From Streptomyces sp. CB00316 (GTDB lineage Bacteria; Actinomycetota; Actinomycetes; Streptomycetales; Streptomycetaceae): a DNA stretch of 64,000 nucleotides. Positions 49,678 through 57,956 of the stretch are shown here, in pieces (position 1 is the stretch's first letter; the number at the start of each line of letters is the position of its first letter). The translations under genes and the position numbers were made by a program. The stretch is from positions 248,001-312,000 of the forward strand of contig NZ_LIXI01000002.1 in assembly GCF_001905595.1 (NCBI RefSeq), read 5' to 3'. The notes under the pieces are model-generated. The model searched no databases. It was not told the DNA's origin and worked only from the letters and a program-made list of their open reading frames with translations.

Positions 49678-50337
49678 CTACTTCACCGGCCGCAGCCCCA
49701 GCGGGCCCGCGATCTCGTGGAGCATCACGCGGCCCGCCTCCTCCGCCAGGTCGTCCTCGCCCGGGTCCTGGTCGGTGTCCAGGCCGTCCAGCTCCTCCAG
49801 GGGCTGGCCGAGGCGGATGTGGGCGACCAGGGACTGGAGGGCGCGGAGGGTGGCGGAGGCGGTGGAGCCCCAGTTGGAGAAGTACGAGAACTGCCACCAC
49901 CACAGCGCCTCGGCCGTGCGCTCCGCCTCGTAGTGCGCGAGGCCGTGGCCGAGGTCGGTGACCAGGTCGGCGAGGTCGTCGGAGATGCGGTGCGGGACCG
50001 GGGCCTTGCGGGGCTCGTACGGGTCGAAGACCTCGGAGTAGACGTCGATCGGCTCCAGGAGGGCCGCGAACCGCTCGCGCAGGCCGTCCGCGTCCGGCTC
50101 CGGGCCGAGGTCGGGCTCGTACCGCTCGTCGGGGAGGACGTCCTCGTGCGCGCCGAGGCGACCGCCCGCGAGCAGGAGCTGCGAGACCTGGAGGAGCAGG
50201 ACCGGGACGGCCTCTTCCGGCTCGTCGACCTTGGAGACCTCGGTGACCGCGACGATGAACGTCTTGATCTGGTCCGCGATCTGGACGGCGAAGTCGCCCG
50301 GGTCCTGCGTGACGGAGTTCAGCGTGGCGTCAGACAT
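49678..50337 (-). CDS. DUF5063 family protein
   Basis: A 219-residue soluble, mostly helical acidic protein without known function. The opening MSDATLNSVTQDPGDFAVQI and the later motif HYEAERTAEALWWWQFSYF are typical of the actinobacterial DUF5063 family, usually encoded beside recR. It starts at ATG 50337 with a GGGAGG ribosome-binding site. It is downstream of recR on the same strand (83-bp gap), probably in one transcription unit. Confidence 0.8.
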   Translation of the reverse strand: MSDATLNSVTQDPGDFAVQIADQIKTFIVAVTEVSKVDEPEEAVPVLLLQVSQLLLAGGRLGAHEDVLPDERYEPDLGPEPDADGLRERFAALLEPIDVYSEVFDPYEPRKAPVPHRISDDLADLVTDLGHGLAHYEAERTAEALWWWQFSYFSNWGSTASATLRALQSLVAHIRLGQPLEELDGLDTDQDPGEDDLAEEAGRVMLHEIAGPLGLRPVK

Positions 50338-50420
50338 CGGGGGGACCTCCCGTGGGCACGGTCACAGACGGTGAAGCAGACGGCAGTACGGGCGAGGGCC
50401 GGGGACGCGTGGCCGTGGTC

Positions 50421-51020
50421 TCAGACATCCAGCAGCCGCCTCCCCTCGAACGCGCGGCCCAGCGTGACCTCGTCGGCGTACTCCAGGTCGCCGCCGACCG
50501 GCAGGCCGCTGGCCAGCCGGGTCACCCTGAGGCCCATCGGCTTGACCATCCGCGCCAGGTACGTCGCGGTGGCCTCGCCCTCCAGGTTGGGATCGGTCGC
50601 CAGGATCAGCTCCGTGATGGAGCCGTCCGCGAGCCGGGCGAGCAGCTCACGGATGCGCAGGTCGTCCGGGCCGACGCCCTCGATGGGGCTGATCGCCCCG
50701 CCCAGGACGTGGTAGCGGCCCCGGAACTCGCGCGTCCGCTCGATCGCCACGACATCCTTGGGCTCCTCCACCACGCAGATGACGCTCCGGTCGCGGCGCG
50801 GATCGCGGCAGATCCCGCACTCCTCCTGCTGGGCGACATTGCCGCACACGGCGCAGAACCGGACCTTGTCCTTGACCTCCAGGAGGGCGTGGGCGAGGCG
50901 GCGTACGTCGGTGGGCTCGGCCTGCAGGATGTGGAAGGCGATCCGCTGCGCGCTCTTGGGACCGACGCCGGGCAGCCTGCCCAGTTCGTCGATGAGGTCC
51001 TGAACAACGCCTTCGTACAA
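50421..51020 (-). CDS. recR: Recombination mediator protein RecR
   Basis: 199 residues, the usual length. It has the N-terminal helix-hairpin-helix ([20 protein letters not shown]), a four-Cys zinc finger ([16 protein letters not shown]), a Toprim domain with [14 protein letters not shown], and the C-terminal Walker-like tail. RecR works with RecF/RecO in loading RecA at gaps. Together with the upstream ybaB gene it forms the conserved ybaB-recR core pair. Confidence 0.96.
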   Translation of the reverse strand: MYEGVVQDLIDELGRLPGVGPKSAQRIAFHILQAEPTDVRRLAHALLEVKDKVRFCAVCGNVAQQEECGICRDPRRDRSVICVVEEPKDVVAIERTREFRGRYHVLGGAISPIEGVGPDDLRIRELLARLADGSITELILATDPNLEGEATATYLARMVKPMGLRVTRLASGLPVGGDLEYADEVTLGRAFEGRRLLDV

Positions 51021-51113
51021 CGGAACGCCTTTCTTTGCTTCCTGCTCCGTACCGTAGTGGGTACGGGTCGGTACCAGTAGGCCTCCGGCGTCAGCTCCCG
51101 CAGGCCCGGCCCG

Positions 51114-51455
51114 TCAGAACGGCAGGCCCGGGATCGAGCCGCCGCCCAGGCCCTGCGCCAGCGGGCCGAGCTTCTCCTGCTGGAGCGCCTGCGCGTTCTC
51201 GTTGGCCGCCTGGACGGCCGCCACCACGAGGTCGGCGAGCGTCTCGGTGTCCTCCGGGTCCACGGCCTTGGGGTCGATCACCAGGGCCCGCAGCTCGCCG
51301 GAGCCGGTGACGGTGGCCTTCACGAGGCCTCCGCCCGCCTGTCCGTCGACCTCGGTCCTCGCCAGCTCCTCCTGGGCCGCGGCGAGGTCCTGCTGCATCT
51401 TCTGGGCCTGCTGGAGCAGCTGCTGCATATCGGGCTGGCCACCACCGGGAATCAC
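51114..51455 (-). CDS. YbaB/EbfC family nucleoid-associated protein
   Basis: A 113-residue small DNA-binding protein. It opens with a Gln-rich coiled-coil helix ([20 protein letters not shown]) followed by the beta-strand core ([18 protein letters not shown]) and a C-terminal helix with a Gly-rich tail. I start at GTG 51455 ([11 protein letters not shown]) because AGGAG lies 5 nt upstream; ATG 51470 would include that site. It is transcribed with recR. Confidence 0.92.
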   Translation of the reverse strand: MIPGGGQPDMQQLLQQAQKMQQDLAAAQEELARTEVDGQAGGGLVKATVTGSGELRALVIDPKAVDPEDTETLADLVVAAVQAANENAQALQQEKLGPLAQGLGGGSIPGLPF

Positions 51456-51674
51456 GGTCACTCCTGGCATTTCGACGACAAATGTTTCGGTAAGCCGAGC
51501 CTACGTGCTCCTCGGTCACCGCGCTTCACCCACCCGGGACCAACTCTTTCGGGTGAGTTTCGTCAACCGTCGCGAAGGCTCCTATACCTGACCAGCGGCC
51601 CTGCGCAGGCGGGAATCCCGCGATCTCGACTCCGCAGACCACCATTCGGCGGTAGGAAGGGCATGCACATCGGT

Positions 51675-51692
51675 ACACATGCGCGCATGTGT
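51675..51692. promoter_or_regulatory. 18-bp perfect palindrome upstream of the SLATT gene
   Basis: ACACATGCGCGCATGTGT lies 72 bp before the GTG start at 51765, within the 309-bp divergent region between ybaB and the SLATT-type gene. It could be an operator or a DNA-binding site for a dimeric regulator. No -10/-35 pair was assigned. Confidence 0.45.
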
Positions 51693-51764
51693 GGTGACGC
51701 AGAGTTACCCGCGAGGAAGCCCCGAGCGTCCGTTCCGTCCGTCAGAGTGCGAAGGAGTGCCCCG

Positions 51765-52646
51765 GTGAGTCAGCCGGAGATGCAGCCCGAGGGGCCGCCC
51801 CGCAAGGAGTCCGACGCGGGTTCCGGTGAGAGCGGAGCTGAGTGTTCCGCTTCTGGCTCCCGCGCCGGTGGAGCCGGCGCGCAGGATGGATCGGGGGGCG
51901 GCGGGGCCGGGAACGGCGGCGCCCGTCCCGGTGGGGCCTGGGGCGGTGGCTCCGGGGCCGGCGGGCGCGACCTGACCGGGCGGCCCTTCCCCCTCGGGGA
52001 CTGGGGCGAGCCCGCCGAGCGGCTCGACGGGCTCTACCGCTGGGTCGAGTCCGGCGCCCTCGCGACGGCGGACTGGTATCTCCACGACCGCGCGTGGAAG
52101 CGCCGGGGGGCGCGGGCCCTGCGGCTGGGCACCGCCGCCGGGGCCGTCGCGGGGGCCGCGCTGCCCCTGCTCGACCTGACCGGGACGCTGAGCGGGTCCG
52201 CCGGGTGGGGGTACCTCTCGCTGCTGCTGGGCGCCGCCTGCATGGGCTGCGACCGGTACTTCGGGCTCACCTCCGGCTGGATAAGGAACCTCGCCACGGC
52301 GCAGGCCGTGCAGCGGCGGCTCCAGGTGCTCCAGTTCGACTGGGCGTCGGAGTGCGTACGGGAGATGCTCGGCCCGTCCGAGGGGACGGCCAGTGAGGCG
52401 GCCGAGCGGTGCCTGGGGGTGCTGCGGCGGTTCTCCGAGGACATCACGGAGCTCGTGCGCTCCGAGACGGCGGACTGGATGGTGGAGTTCCGGGCGGGGC
52501 CCGCGCCCATGGGGACGCAGGCGCTGGTGTCGGGCAGTGCGGGTGGCCGGGCCGAGCCCGGTGGGCTGCCGGGCCGGTTCTCCATGCCGTCCGTCGCCGC
52601 CCGGCCGAACATGCCCCGGCAGCGGCCTCCGGAGGCGCCGCGCTAG
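51765..52646 (+). CDS. SLATT domain-like membrane protein
   Basis: 293 residues from GTG 51765 (AAGGAG 8 nt upstream). A Gly/Ser-rich disordered N-terminus (1-75) precedes a membrane module: YLHDRAWKRRGARALRLGTA, a first hydrophobic helix (AAGAVAGAALPLLDL), a second one (WGYLSLLLGAACMGC) and a long amphipathic C-terminal helix region (ATAQAVQRRLQVLQFDWAS). This matches the two-helix SLATT layout, proposed for pore-forming effectors of conflict systems. Its partner genes are not obvious here, so the role is open. Confidence 0.65.
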   Translation: MSQPEMQPEGPPRKESDAGSGESGAECSASGSRAGGAGAQDGSGGGGAGNGGARPGGAWGGGSGAGGRDLTGRPFPLGDWGEPAERLDGLYRWVESGALATADWYLHDRAWKRRGARALRLGTAAGAVAGAALPLLDLTGTLSGSAGWGYLSLLLGAACMGCDRYFGLTSGWIRNLATAQAVQRRLQVLQFDWASECVREMLGPSEGTASEAAERCLGVLRRFSEDITELVRSETADWMVEFRAGPAPMGTQALVSGSAGGRAEPGGLPGRFSMPSVAARPNMPRQRPPEAPR

Positions 52647-52661
52647 GGGGTGTCCGGTGGC

Positions 52662-53312
52662 TCAGCTGAAGATGATCATCGAGCCCTGCGCCAGCGACCG
52701 TGTGGCCGCCGCGTGCAGCCCCAGCCAGACGTGGCGCTCCCTGGCGAAGGGACTGTCGTCGTAGGGGACCGCGGTCGCCGGTTCCTCCAGGGCCGTGGGG
52801 CCCGGCGGCGGCTGAGGGGCGGCCGGGGGGTTGGCCGGGTCGATGCCGATGGACGGGGCAACGTACTCCAGCTCCCGCAGCAGGCCGTGTGCGGAGCCCA
52901 GGGGGCCGCCGCCCTCCAGCAGCGCGTCGTCGGAGAGCGGGTGCGGGAAGTCGACCGGGACGTACGCCCCGGCGTGGTCGTAGTGCCAGACCAGGTGCGA
53001 CTGCTGGGCGGTCTGCTCGAACATCTCCAGCAGCTGCTCGTAGTCGCCGCCGAGTCCCTCGACCGGGGTGACGGCCAGACCGCTCAGCTGGAGCAGGTAG
53101 GCGCGGCGCAGGAAGTGCAGGGCGTCGTAGTCGAAGCCCGCGACCGGGGCCACGTCCCCGTTGAGGCCCGGCATGTAGGCGAAGACGGGGACGGGCGGCA
53201 GCCCCGCGTCGTTCAGCGCCCGGTCGTAGACGGCGATCTCTTCGGCGAACGGGTTGTCGGGGCTGTGGCACAGCACATCGACGAGGGGGACGAGCCACAG
53301 GTCACAGGCCAC
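52662..53312 (-). CDS. Conserved hypothetical protein
   Basis: 216 residues from GTG 53312 (MACDLWLVPLVDVLCHSPDN), chosen because GGAG lies 11 nt upstream and the sequence upstream does not look coding. It is soluble and acidic, with the recognisable stretch PVFAYMPGLNGDVAPVAGFD and EMFEQTAQQSHLVWHYDHAG in the middle, and a Pro-rich insert before the C-terminal WLGLHAAATRSLAQG. It is widespread in Streptomyces as far as I recall, but without an assigned function. Confidence 0.7.
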   Translation of the reverse strand: MACDLWLVPLVDVLCHSPDNPFAEEIAVYDRALNDAGLPPVPVFAYMPGLNGDVAPVAGFDYDALHFLRRAYLLQLSGLAVTPVEGLGGDYEQLLEMFEQTAQQSHLVWHYDHAGAYVPVDFPHPLSDDALLEGGGPLGSAHGLLRELEYVAPSIGIDPANPPAAPQPPPGPTALEEPATAVPYDDSPFARERHVWLGLHAAATRSLAQGSMIIFS

Positions 53313-53392
53313 GAAGTCTCGCTCTCCATCGGGTTCGGCGATCGTCGGACCAGCGTAATGCGAGGTGAACCCCACGCACAGTGCGTGGGTTC

Positions 53393-54085
53393 CTACTCTT
53401 CCGGGCGCTCCCGTGCCTGCTGGGCCTCCAAGTGATCCGCCCAGGCCAGCGCGTGGGCGTAGTACGCCTGCATCACCGCCAGCACCTCGCCGCGGTCGCC
53501 GCCCGCGATGGCCTCGACCAGCTCCTCGTGCCCGAACCACAGAACGTGCTCGTCCGCGTGCTCGCCGCGCAGCCGGTGGACGGCGAACGCCCAGGCCTGG
53601 ACGCGGAGTTTGGCGAGGAAGGCGGTGATGTACGGGTTGAGGACGAAGGCCCCGAGCTCCCGCCAGAAGCGGAGGTCGTACCCGATCAGTACGTCGAGAT
53701 CGCCGCCCTTCGCCGCGCGGACGGCCTCCGAGGCCCGGCGCCGGATCGGGGCGAGCGCCTCGGGCCGGACGGCCACCTGGTCGGCGGGGCTGCGGAAGAT
53801 GCCCTCGACGACGAGGGAGCGGGCCTCCACCATCGCCCGGTAGTCCGCGATCGTGAACTCGTGGACCTGGAAGCCGCGGTGCTGGTCCGAGGCGAGCAAC
53901 CCCTGCGCGGAGAGGTCGAAGAGCGCCTCGCGGACGGGCGTCGCGGAGACGCCGTACTGTTCCGCGATCTGCTTGACGGTGAACTCCCGGCCCGGCCGCA
54001 GTCGCCCGGCCAGCACTTCGTCGCGCAGCGCGTCGGCGATCTGCTGGCGCAGCGTACTGCGGGTCACACCTCCGCTCGGCCCCAT
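53393..54085 (-). CDS. GntR family transcriptional regulator (FCD type)
   Basis: 230 residues: an N-terminal winged helix (about 8-75, TVKQIAEQYGVSATPVREAL) and a helical FCD ligand-binding domain (about 85-220) with conserved Asp/His positions (DLRFWRELGAFV, AVMQAYYAHALAWADHL). FadR-type regulators of this kind respond to organic acids or amino acids. It lies downstream of the aminotransferase gene on the same strand, behind a hairpin, and may regulate it. Confidence 0.9.
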   Translation of the reverse strand: MGPSGGVTRSTLRQQIADALRDEVLAGRLRPGREFTVKQIAEQYGVSATPVREALFDLSAQGLLASDQHRGFQVHEFTIADYRAMVEARSLVVEGIFRSPADQVAVRPEALAPIRRRASEAVRAAKGGDLDVLIGYDLRFWRELGAFVLNPYITAFLAKLRVQAWAFAVHRLRGEHADEHVLWFGHEELVEAIAGGDRGEVLAVMQAYYAHALAWADHLEAQQARERPEE

Positions 54086-54140
54086 GGGCGGCCCTTCCCG
54101 TTCGTCGGCCGTCTTTCGGCTCGGGTCACCTTAAGCCAGC

Positions 54141-54174
54141 CGCCCGCCGTGCCCGATTTCGGGCAGGGCGGGCG
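54141..54174. terminator. Hairpin between aminotransferase and GntR genes
   Basis: Fifteen-nt arms (54141-54155 and 54160-54174) pair with one G/G mismatch around an ATTT loop, 31 bp after the aminotransferase stop codon on the minus strand. Confidence 0.7.
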
Positions 54175-54204
54175 GGGATGGGATGCGTGAGAGTGCTCGG
54201 GCGC

Positions 54205-55578
54205 TTACACCGTGTGCTCGTCGGCCACCGCGAGCGCGATGTCCAACGCCGCGAGGCCCTCCTCGGCCTCGGCCTCGGTGACGTTGCAGGCGGGGACGGC
54301 GTGGGTACGGTTCATGTTGATGAACGGCCACAGCCCCTGCTTCTTCGCCGCCGCCCCGAAAGCCGCCATCGGGGCGTTGGCCTCGCCCGACGCGTTGTAC
54401 GGGACGAGCGGCTCGCGGGTCTCGCGGTTGCGGACCAGGTCCAACGCCCAGAACGCGCCGAGGCCGCGCACCTCGCCGACCGAGGGGTGGCGCTCGGCGA
54501 GTTCGCGCAGGCCGGGCCCGAGGACACGCTCGCCGATCCGGGCCGCGTTCTCGATGACCTTCTCGTCCTCCATCACACCGATGGTGGCGACGGCGGCCGC
54601 GCAGGCCAGCGGGTGGCCGGAGTAGGTGAGGCCGCCGGGGTAGGGGCGGGTCTCGAAGGTCGCGGCGATCTCCGCGCTGATGGCGACGCCGCCGAGCGGT
54701 ACGTAACCGGAGTTGACGCCCTTCGCGAAGGTCAGCAGGTCCGGCACGACGTCGAAGTGGTCCGCCGCGAACCAGGCGCCCGTGCGGCCGAACCCGGCCA
54801 TGACCTCGTCGAGCACGAAGACGATCCCGTACCGGTCGCAGATCTCGCGGACGCCCGCGAGGTAGCCCGGCGGCGGGGTCATGATGCCGGCCGTGCCCGG
54901 GATGGTCTCCAGGATGATCGCGGCGATGGTGGACGGCCCCTCGAAGGCGAGCGTGTCCTCCAGGTGCTGGAGCGCGCGGGCGCACTCCTCGGCCTCGGTC
55001 TCGGCGTAGAACGCCGAGCGGTAGAGGAACGGCGCCCAGAAGCGCACGACGCCGGCCGAGCCGTTGTCGGAGGGCCAGCGGCGCGGGTCGCCGGTGAGGT
55101 TGATCGCGGTGGAGGTGGCGCCGTGGTACGAGCGGTAGGCGGAGAGCACCTTCGTACGGCCGGTGTGCAGCCGGGCCATGCGGATGGCGTTCTCGACGGC
55201 CTCGGCCCCGCCGTTGGTGAAGAAGATCTTGTCCAGGTCGCCCGGGGTGCGCTCGGCGATGAGGCGTGCGGCCTCGGAGCGCGCCTCGACGGCGAACGCG
55301 GGCGCGAAGGTGGCGAGTTTGCCCGCCTGCTCCTGGATCGCCGCGACCACGGTGGGGTGCTGGTAGCCGATGTTCGTGTAGACGAGACCGCTGGTGAAGT
55401 CGAGGTAGCGGTTGCCGTCGTAGTCCCAGAAGTAGGACCCCTCGGCGCCGGCGACGGCGAGCGGGTCGATGAGGCCCTGGGCGGACCAGGAGTGGAACAC
55501 GTGCGCGCGGTCCGCGGCCTTCACGGCCGCACCGGCCGCGGGGTCGGCGTACGGGGCATGAGGGGCATGAGGGGTCAT
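54205..55578 (-). CDS. Class III (omega-amino acid type) aminotransferase
   Basis: 457 residues from ATG 55578. Family motifs are FTNGGAEAVENAIRMARLHT, YRSYHGATSTAINLTGDPRR, IVFVLDEVMAGFGRTG and the PLP-Lys region TFAKGVNSGYVPLGG. The closest functional groups are beta-alanine/taurine:pyruvate and related omega-aminotransferases. It sits far from the PKS, outside the cluster, with a GntR regulator and a conserved hypothetical gene. It is clearly different from the cluster's aminotransferase and is more likely catabolic. Confidence 0.88.
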   Translation of the reverse strand: MTPHAPHAPYADPAAGAAVKAADRAHVFHSWSAQGLIDPLAVAGAEGSYFWDYDGNRYLDFTSGLVYTNIGYQHPTVVAAIQEQAGKLATFAPAFAVEARSEAARLIAERTPGDLDKIFFTNGGAEAVENAIRMARLHTGRTKVLSAYRSYHGATSTAINLTGDPRRWPSDNGSAGVVRFWAPFLYRSAFYAETEAEECARALQHLEDTLAFEGPSTIAAIILETIPGTAGIMTPPPGYLAGVREICDRYGIVFVLDEVMAGFGRTGAWFAADHFDVVPDLLTFAKGVNSGYVPLGGVAISAEIAATFETRPYPGGLTYSGHPLACAAAVATIGVMEDEKVIENAARIGERVLGPGLRELAERHPSVGEVRGLGAFWALDLVRNRETREPLVPYNASGEANAPMAAFGAAAKKQGLWPFINMNRTHAVPACNVTEAEAEEGLAALDIALAVADEHTV

Positions 55579-55691
55579 GCGGGGAGCGTAGGCGCTGGTG
55601 GGGGCCACCCTCCATGGCCATGTTGTACGGCGTGGGGCGCGGGGTTCGGCAGGGTGTCGGGTCCAGGACCCCAAGGACCCCTTCATCCTCA

Positions 55692-55728
55692 TTGACAGCA
55701 CACTGTCGACATGACAGGCTTCTGTCAT
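55692..55728 (+). promoter_or_regulatory. Two tandem inverted repeats in the DJ-1/MarR promoter
   Basis: GACAG-CACA-CTGTC (55694-55707) and ATGACAG-GCTT-CTGTCAT (55711-55728) share the TGACAG-N4-CTGTC core, with centres 19 bp apart. TTGACA (55692-55697) overlaps the first. The layout suits cooperative binding by the MarR-type repressor encoded two genes downstream. Confidence 0.7.
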
Positions 55729-55746
55729 CTACTTCGGGAGGCTGCC

Positions 55747-56349
55747 ATGACCGGCACCAGTTCTGTGGTTCATCTCGCCGTGTACGACACCCTCGCCGAC
55801 TGGGAGACCGGGTACACGACCGCCTTCCTCGCGCAGAACGGCTACACCGTGCGGACCATGGGGCCCGAGCGGGAGTCCGTCACCACCATGGGCGGGCTGC
55901 GCGTCCAGCCCGACCTGGCGCTGGCCGAGCTGCGGCCCGAGGACAGTGCGCTGCTCGTCCTCCCCGGGGCCGGGCTCTGGGACGCGGGCGACGATCTGGC
56001 CCCGTTCGCCCGTACGGCACGCGCCTTCCTCGACGCGGGGACGCCGGTCGCGGCGATCTGCGGGGCGACGGCGGGGCTGGCCCGCGAGGGGCTCCTCGAC
56101 GACCGGGCGCACACGAGCGCGGTCTCCTTCTACCTGGCGGCGACGGGGTACGGCGGTGGCGCGCGGTACGTGGACGCCGACGCGGTGACGGACCGCGGGC
56201 TGATCACGGCCGGGCCGACGGAGCCGGTGGCGCTGGCGCGGGAGGTGTTCGGGCTGCTGGGGGTGTACGGACCGGAGGAGCTGGACGCCTGGTACCGGCT
56301 GTTCCACGACTCGGACACCGGCGCGTATGAGGTGCTGGAGGGTGCGTGA
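55747..56349 (+). CDS. DJ-1/PfpI family protein
   Basis: 200 residues from ATG 55747, with GGGAGG 6 nt upstream. It shows the type 1 glutamine-amidotransferase-like fold, with the nucleophile Cys in PVAAICGATAGLAREGLLDD and an upstream Glu/Asp segment (LVLPGAGLWDAG). Members act as stress chaperones, glyoxalases or putative proteases; no specific activity can be given. The MarR gene starts inside its last codons, so the two are translationally coupled. Confidence 0.88.
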   Translation: MTGTSSVVHLAVYDTLADWETGYTTAFLAQNGYTVRTMGPERESVTTMGGLRVQPDLALAELRPEDSALLVLPGAGLWDAGDDLAPFARTARAFLDAGTPVAAICGATAGLAREGLLDDRAHTSAVSFYLAATGYGGGARYVDADAVTDRGLITAGPTEPVALAREVFGLLGVYGPEELDAWYRLFHDSDTGAYEVLEGA

Positions 56350-56866
56350 GCGCGCGGAGGACGTGGGGGAAGTGGAGGAAGTCCCTTCCCAGCAGGAGCT
56401 GTTGAGCCGGGCCGCGCTGACGGTGTTCCGGCTGAACGGCCAGTTCCTCGGCGTGGCCGAGGAGTTGGCCAAGCCAGGCGGGCTGACGGCGGCGTGGTGG
56501 CAGGTGCTGGGGGCGGTGCTGCCTGAGCCGTTGCCGGTGGCGGGGGTCGCGCGGACGATGGGGATCACCCGGCAGAGCGTGCAGCGGATCGCGGACCTGC
56601 TGGTGGGGCGGGGCCTCGCGGAGTACGTCGAGAACCCGGCCCACCGCCGAGCGAAGCTGCTCCGCCCGACGGCCGCGGGCCGGGACGCGATAGCGCGGAT
56701 CACCCCGTCCCACGCGCAGTTCGCCGCCCGCCTGGCGGCGGAACTGGGGCCGGAGGGATTCGCGGAGGCGGTGGGGGTGCTGGAGCGGTTGTCGGGGGCG
56801 GTGGAGTCAGCGACGTCCCCTTCCGGCCCGCCGGGGGCGGGCGGCTCCAGCCCGTCCGGCGTTTGA
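56342..56866 (+). CDS. MarR family transcriptional regulator
   Basis: 174 residues if started at GTG 56342, overlapping the DJ-1 stop codon by 8 bp. Later in-frame GTG codons at 56363 or 56372 are possible starts. The winged helix contains VAGVARTMGITRQSVQRIADLLVGRGLAEYVENP. It probably represses its own operon through the inverted repeats at 55692-55728. The last five codons and the stop are supplied by a dispersed inverted repeat element, so the natural C-terminus may have been replaced. Confidence 0.85.
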   Translation: MRERAEDVGEVEEVPSQQELLSRAALTVFRLNGQFLGVAEELAKPGGLTAAWWQVLGAVLPEPLPVAGVARTMGITRQSVQRIADLLVGRGLAEYVENPAHRRAKLLRPTAAGRDAIARITPSHAQFAARLAAELGPEGFAEAVGVLERLSGAVESATSPSGPPGAGGSSPSGV

Positions 56867-56985
56867 GGACGGAACCCTCGGGGTGGGGGGCCGCACCTGA
56901 ACACCCCGCTCCCCGGAGCACCGCCCATGCCCGCGCACCCGACCCGTGCACTCCCCGGTTCCGTCGTCAAACGCCGGACGGGCTG
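56848..56985. repeat. 138-bp element with 29-bp inverted terminal repeats
   Basis: Arms 56848-56876 and 56957-56985 are inverted copies with one mismatch over 29 bp, and the spacer is 80 bp. The core CCCGTCCGGCGTTTGA is a sequence I recognise as dispersed in intergenic regions of many Streptomyces genomes. It resembles a REP/MITE-like element and may also act as a terminator. The left arm encodes the end of the MarR-type protein. Confidence 0.8.
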
Positions 56986-57105
56986 AGGGGAGCGCGGGCG
57001 GAACCAGGGGCGCGACAGGCGTGTCGTGGAGGGCGGGGCCCGTGACGGCGGCGCCCCCGCCCCGCCGGGGCTATTCTCGTGCGGGCCGCACGGGAGGAAG
57101 CGCAC

Positions 57106-57956
57106 ATGGACAAGCTCGGCCCCGACGACCCGCACCGCATAGGCGCGCACCGCCTCCTCGGCCGCCTGGGAGAAGGCGGCATGGGCCAGGTCTTCCTCGC
57201 CCGCTCCGCTCCGTCCAGCTCCTCGGCTCCGGCCTCGCCCACGCCCTCCAGCACATCCACCGCGCCGGGCTCATCCACCGCGACCTGAAGCCCTCCAACG
57301 TGCTGCTCACCATCGACGGCCCCCGGGTCATCGACTTCGGCATCGCCCGCGCCCTGGAGTCCCTGGCCGACGGTGACCTGACCCGCCCGGGCGCGATGAT
57401 CGGCTCGCCGGGGTTCATGGCCCCGGAGCAGGTGCGCGGCGAGCGCGTGACGACGGCGTGCGATGTGTTCTGCCTGGGCTCCGTGCTCGCGTACGCGGCG
57501 ACCGGCCGCCTCCCCTTCGGCGCGGCCGAGAGCGGCGGGGCGCACGCCCTGATGTTCCGGATCACCCAGGAGGACCCGGACCTGACCGGCGTCCCGGCGG
57601 AGCTGGCCGGGGTCGTCCGGGAGACCTGGTCCGCCTCCATCCCCGGCGACCGGGGCGCGTCCACCCGGAAGCTGACCATCCGCCAGGGCGACGTCGGCGA
57701 CCAGGTCCTCTCCCTCACCGCCGAAGGCCCCCTGGCGCTGGGCGCCACGTACCACTGCGAGTTCACCGCTCCCCTGGCCGCCCGCCCCGGCGACGGCGAA
57801 CCGGTCCTCATCGGCCCCTCCACCGTCTCCGTGGGCCGCCCGGCCGCCTCCTGCTCGCCCGGGAAGGCCACCGAGTTGACCCTCCTGCCGGACGGCACCC
57901 TGCGCCGGGCGACGACCGGGTCGGGCGAGAGCCTGATCTACACCAGGTCGGACTGA
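57106..57956 (+). pseudogene. Ser/Thr protein kinase (PknB-like), broken by deletions
   Basis: ATG 57106 follows GGGAGGA. The first frame encodes the glycine-rich loop (LLGRLGEGGMGQVFLARS) and then runs into nonsense and a stop near 57288. Another frame takes over at about 57212 with LLGSGLAHALQHIHRAGLIH, then HRDLKPSN, VIDFGIAR and MAPEQVRGE. The VAIK lysine and the alpha-C helix are missing, so an internal deletion of roughly 80 codons with a frame change has occurred. A second join at about 57628 fuses the C-lobe to an unrelated beta-rich stretch. The protein cannot be an active kinase. Confidence 0.85.

Noticed and set aside
54205..55578. Second class III aminotransferase as part of the alkaloid cluster
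   Set aside because: It lies 5 kb outside the cluster beyond recR and ybaB, is paired with a GntR regulator and resembles catabolic omega-aminotransferases.
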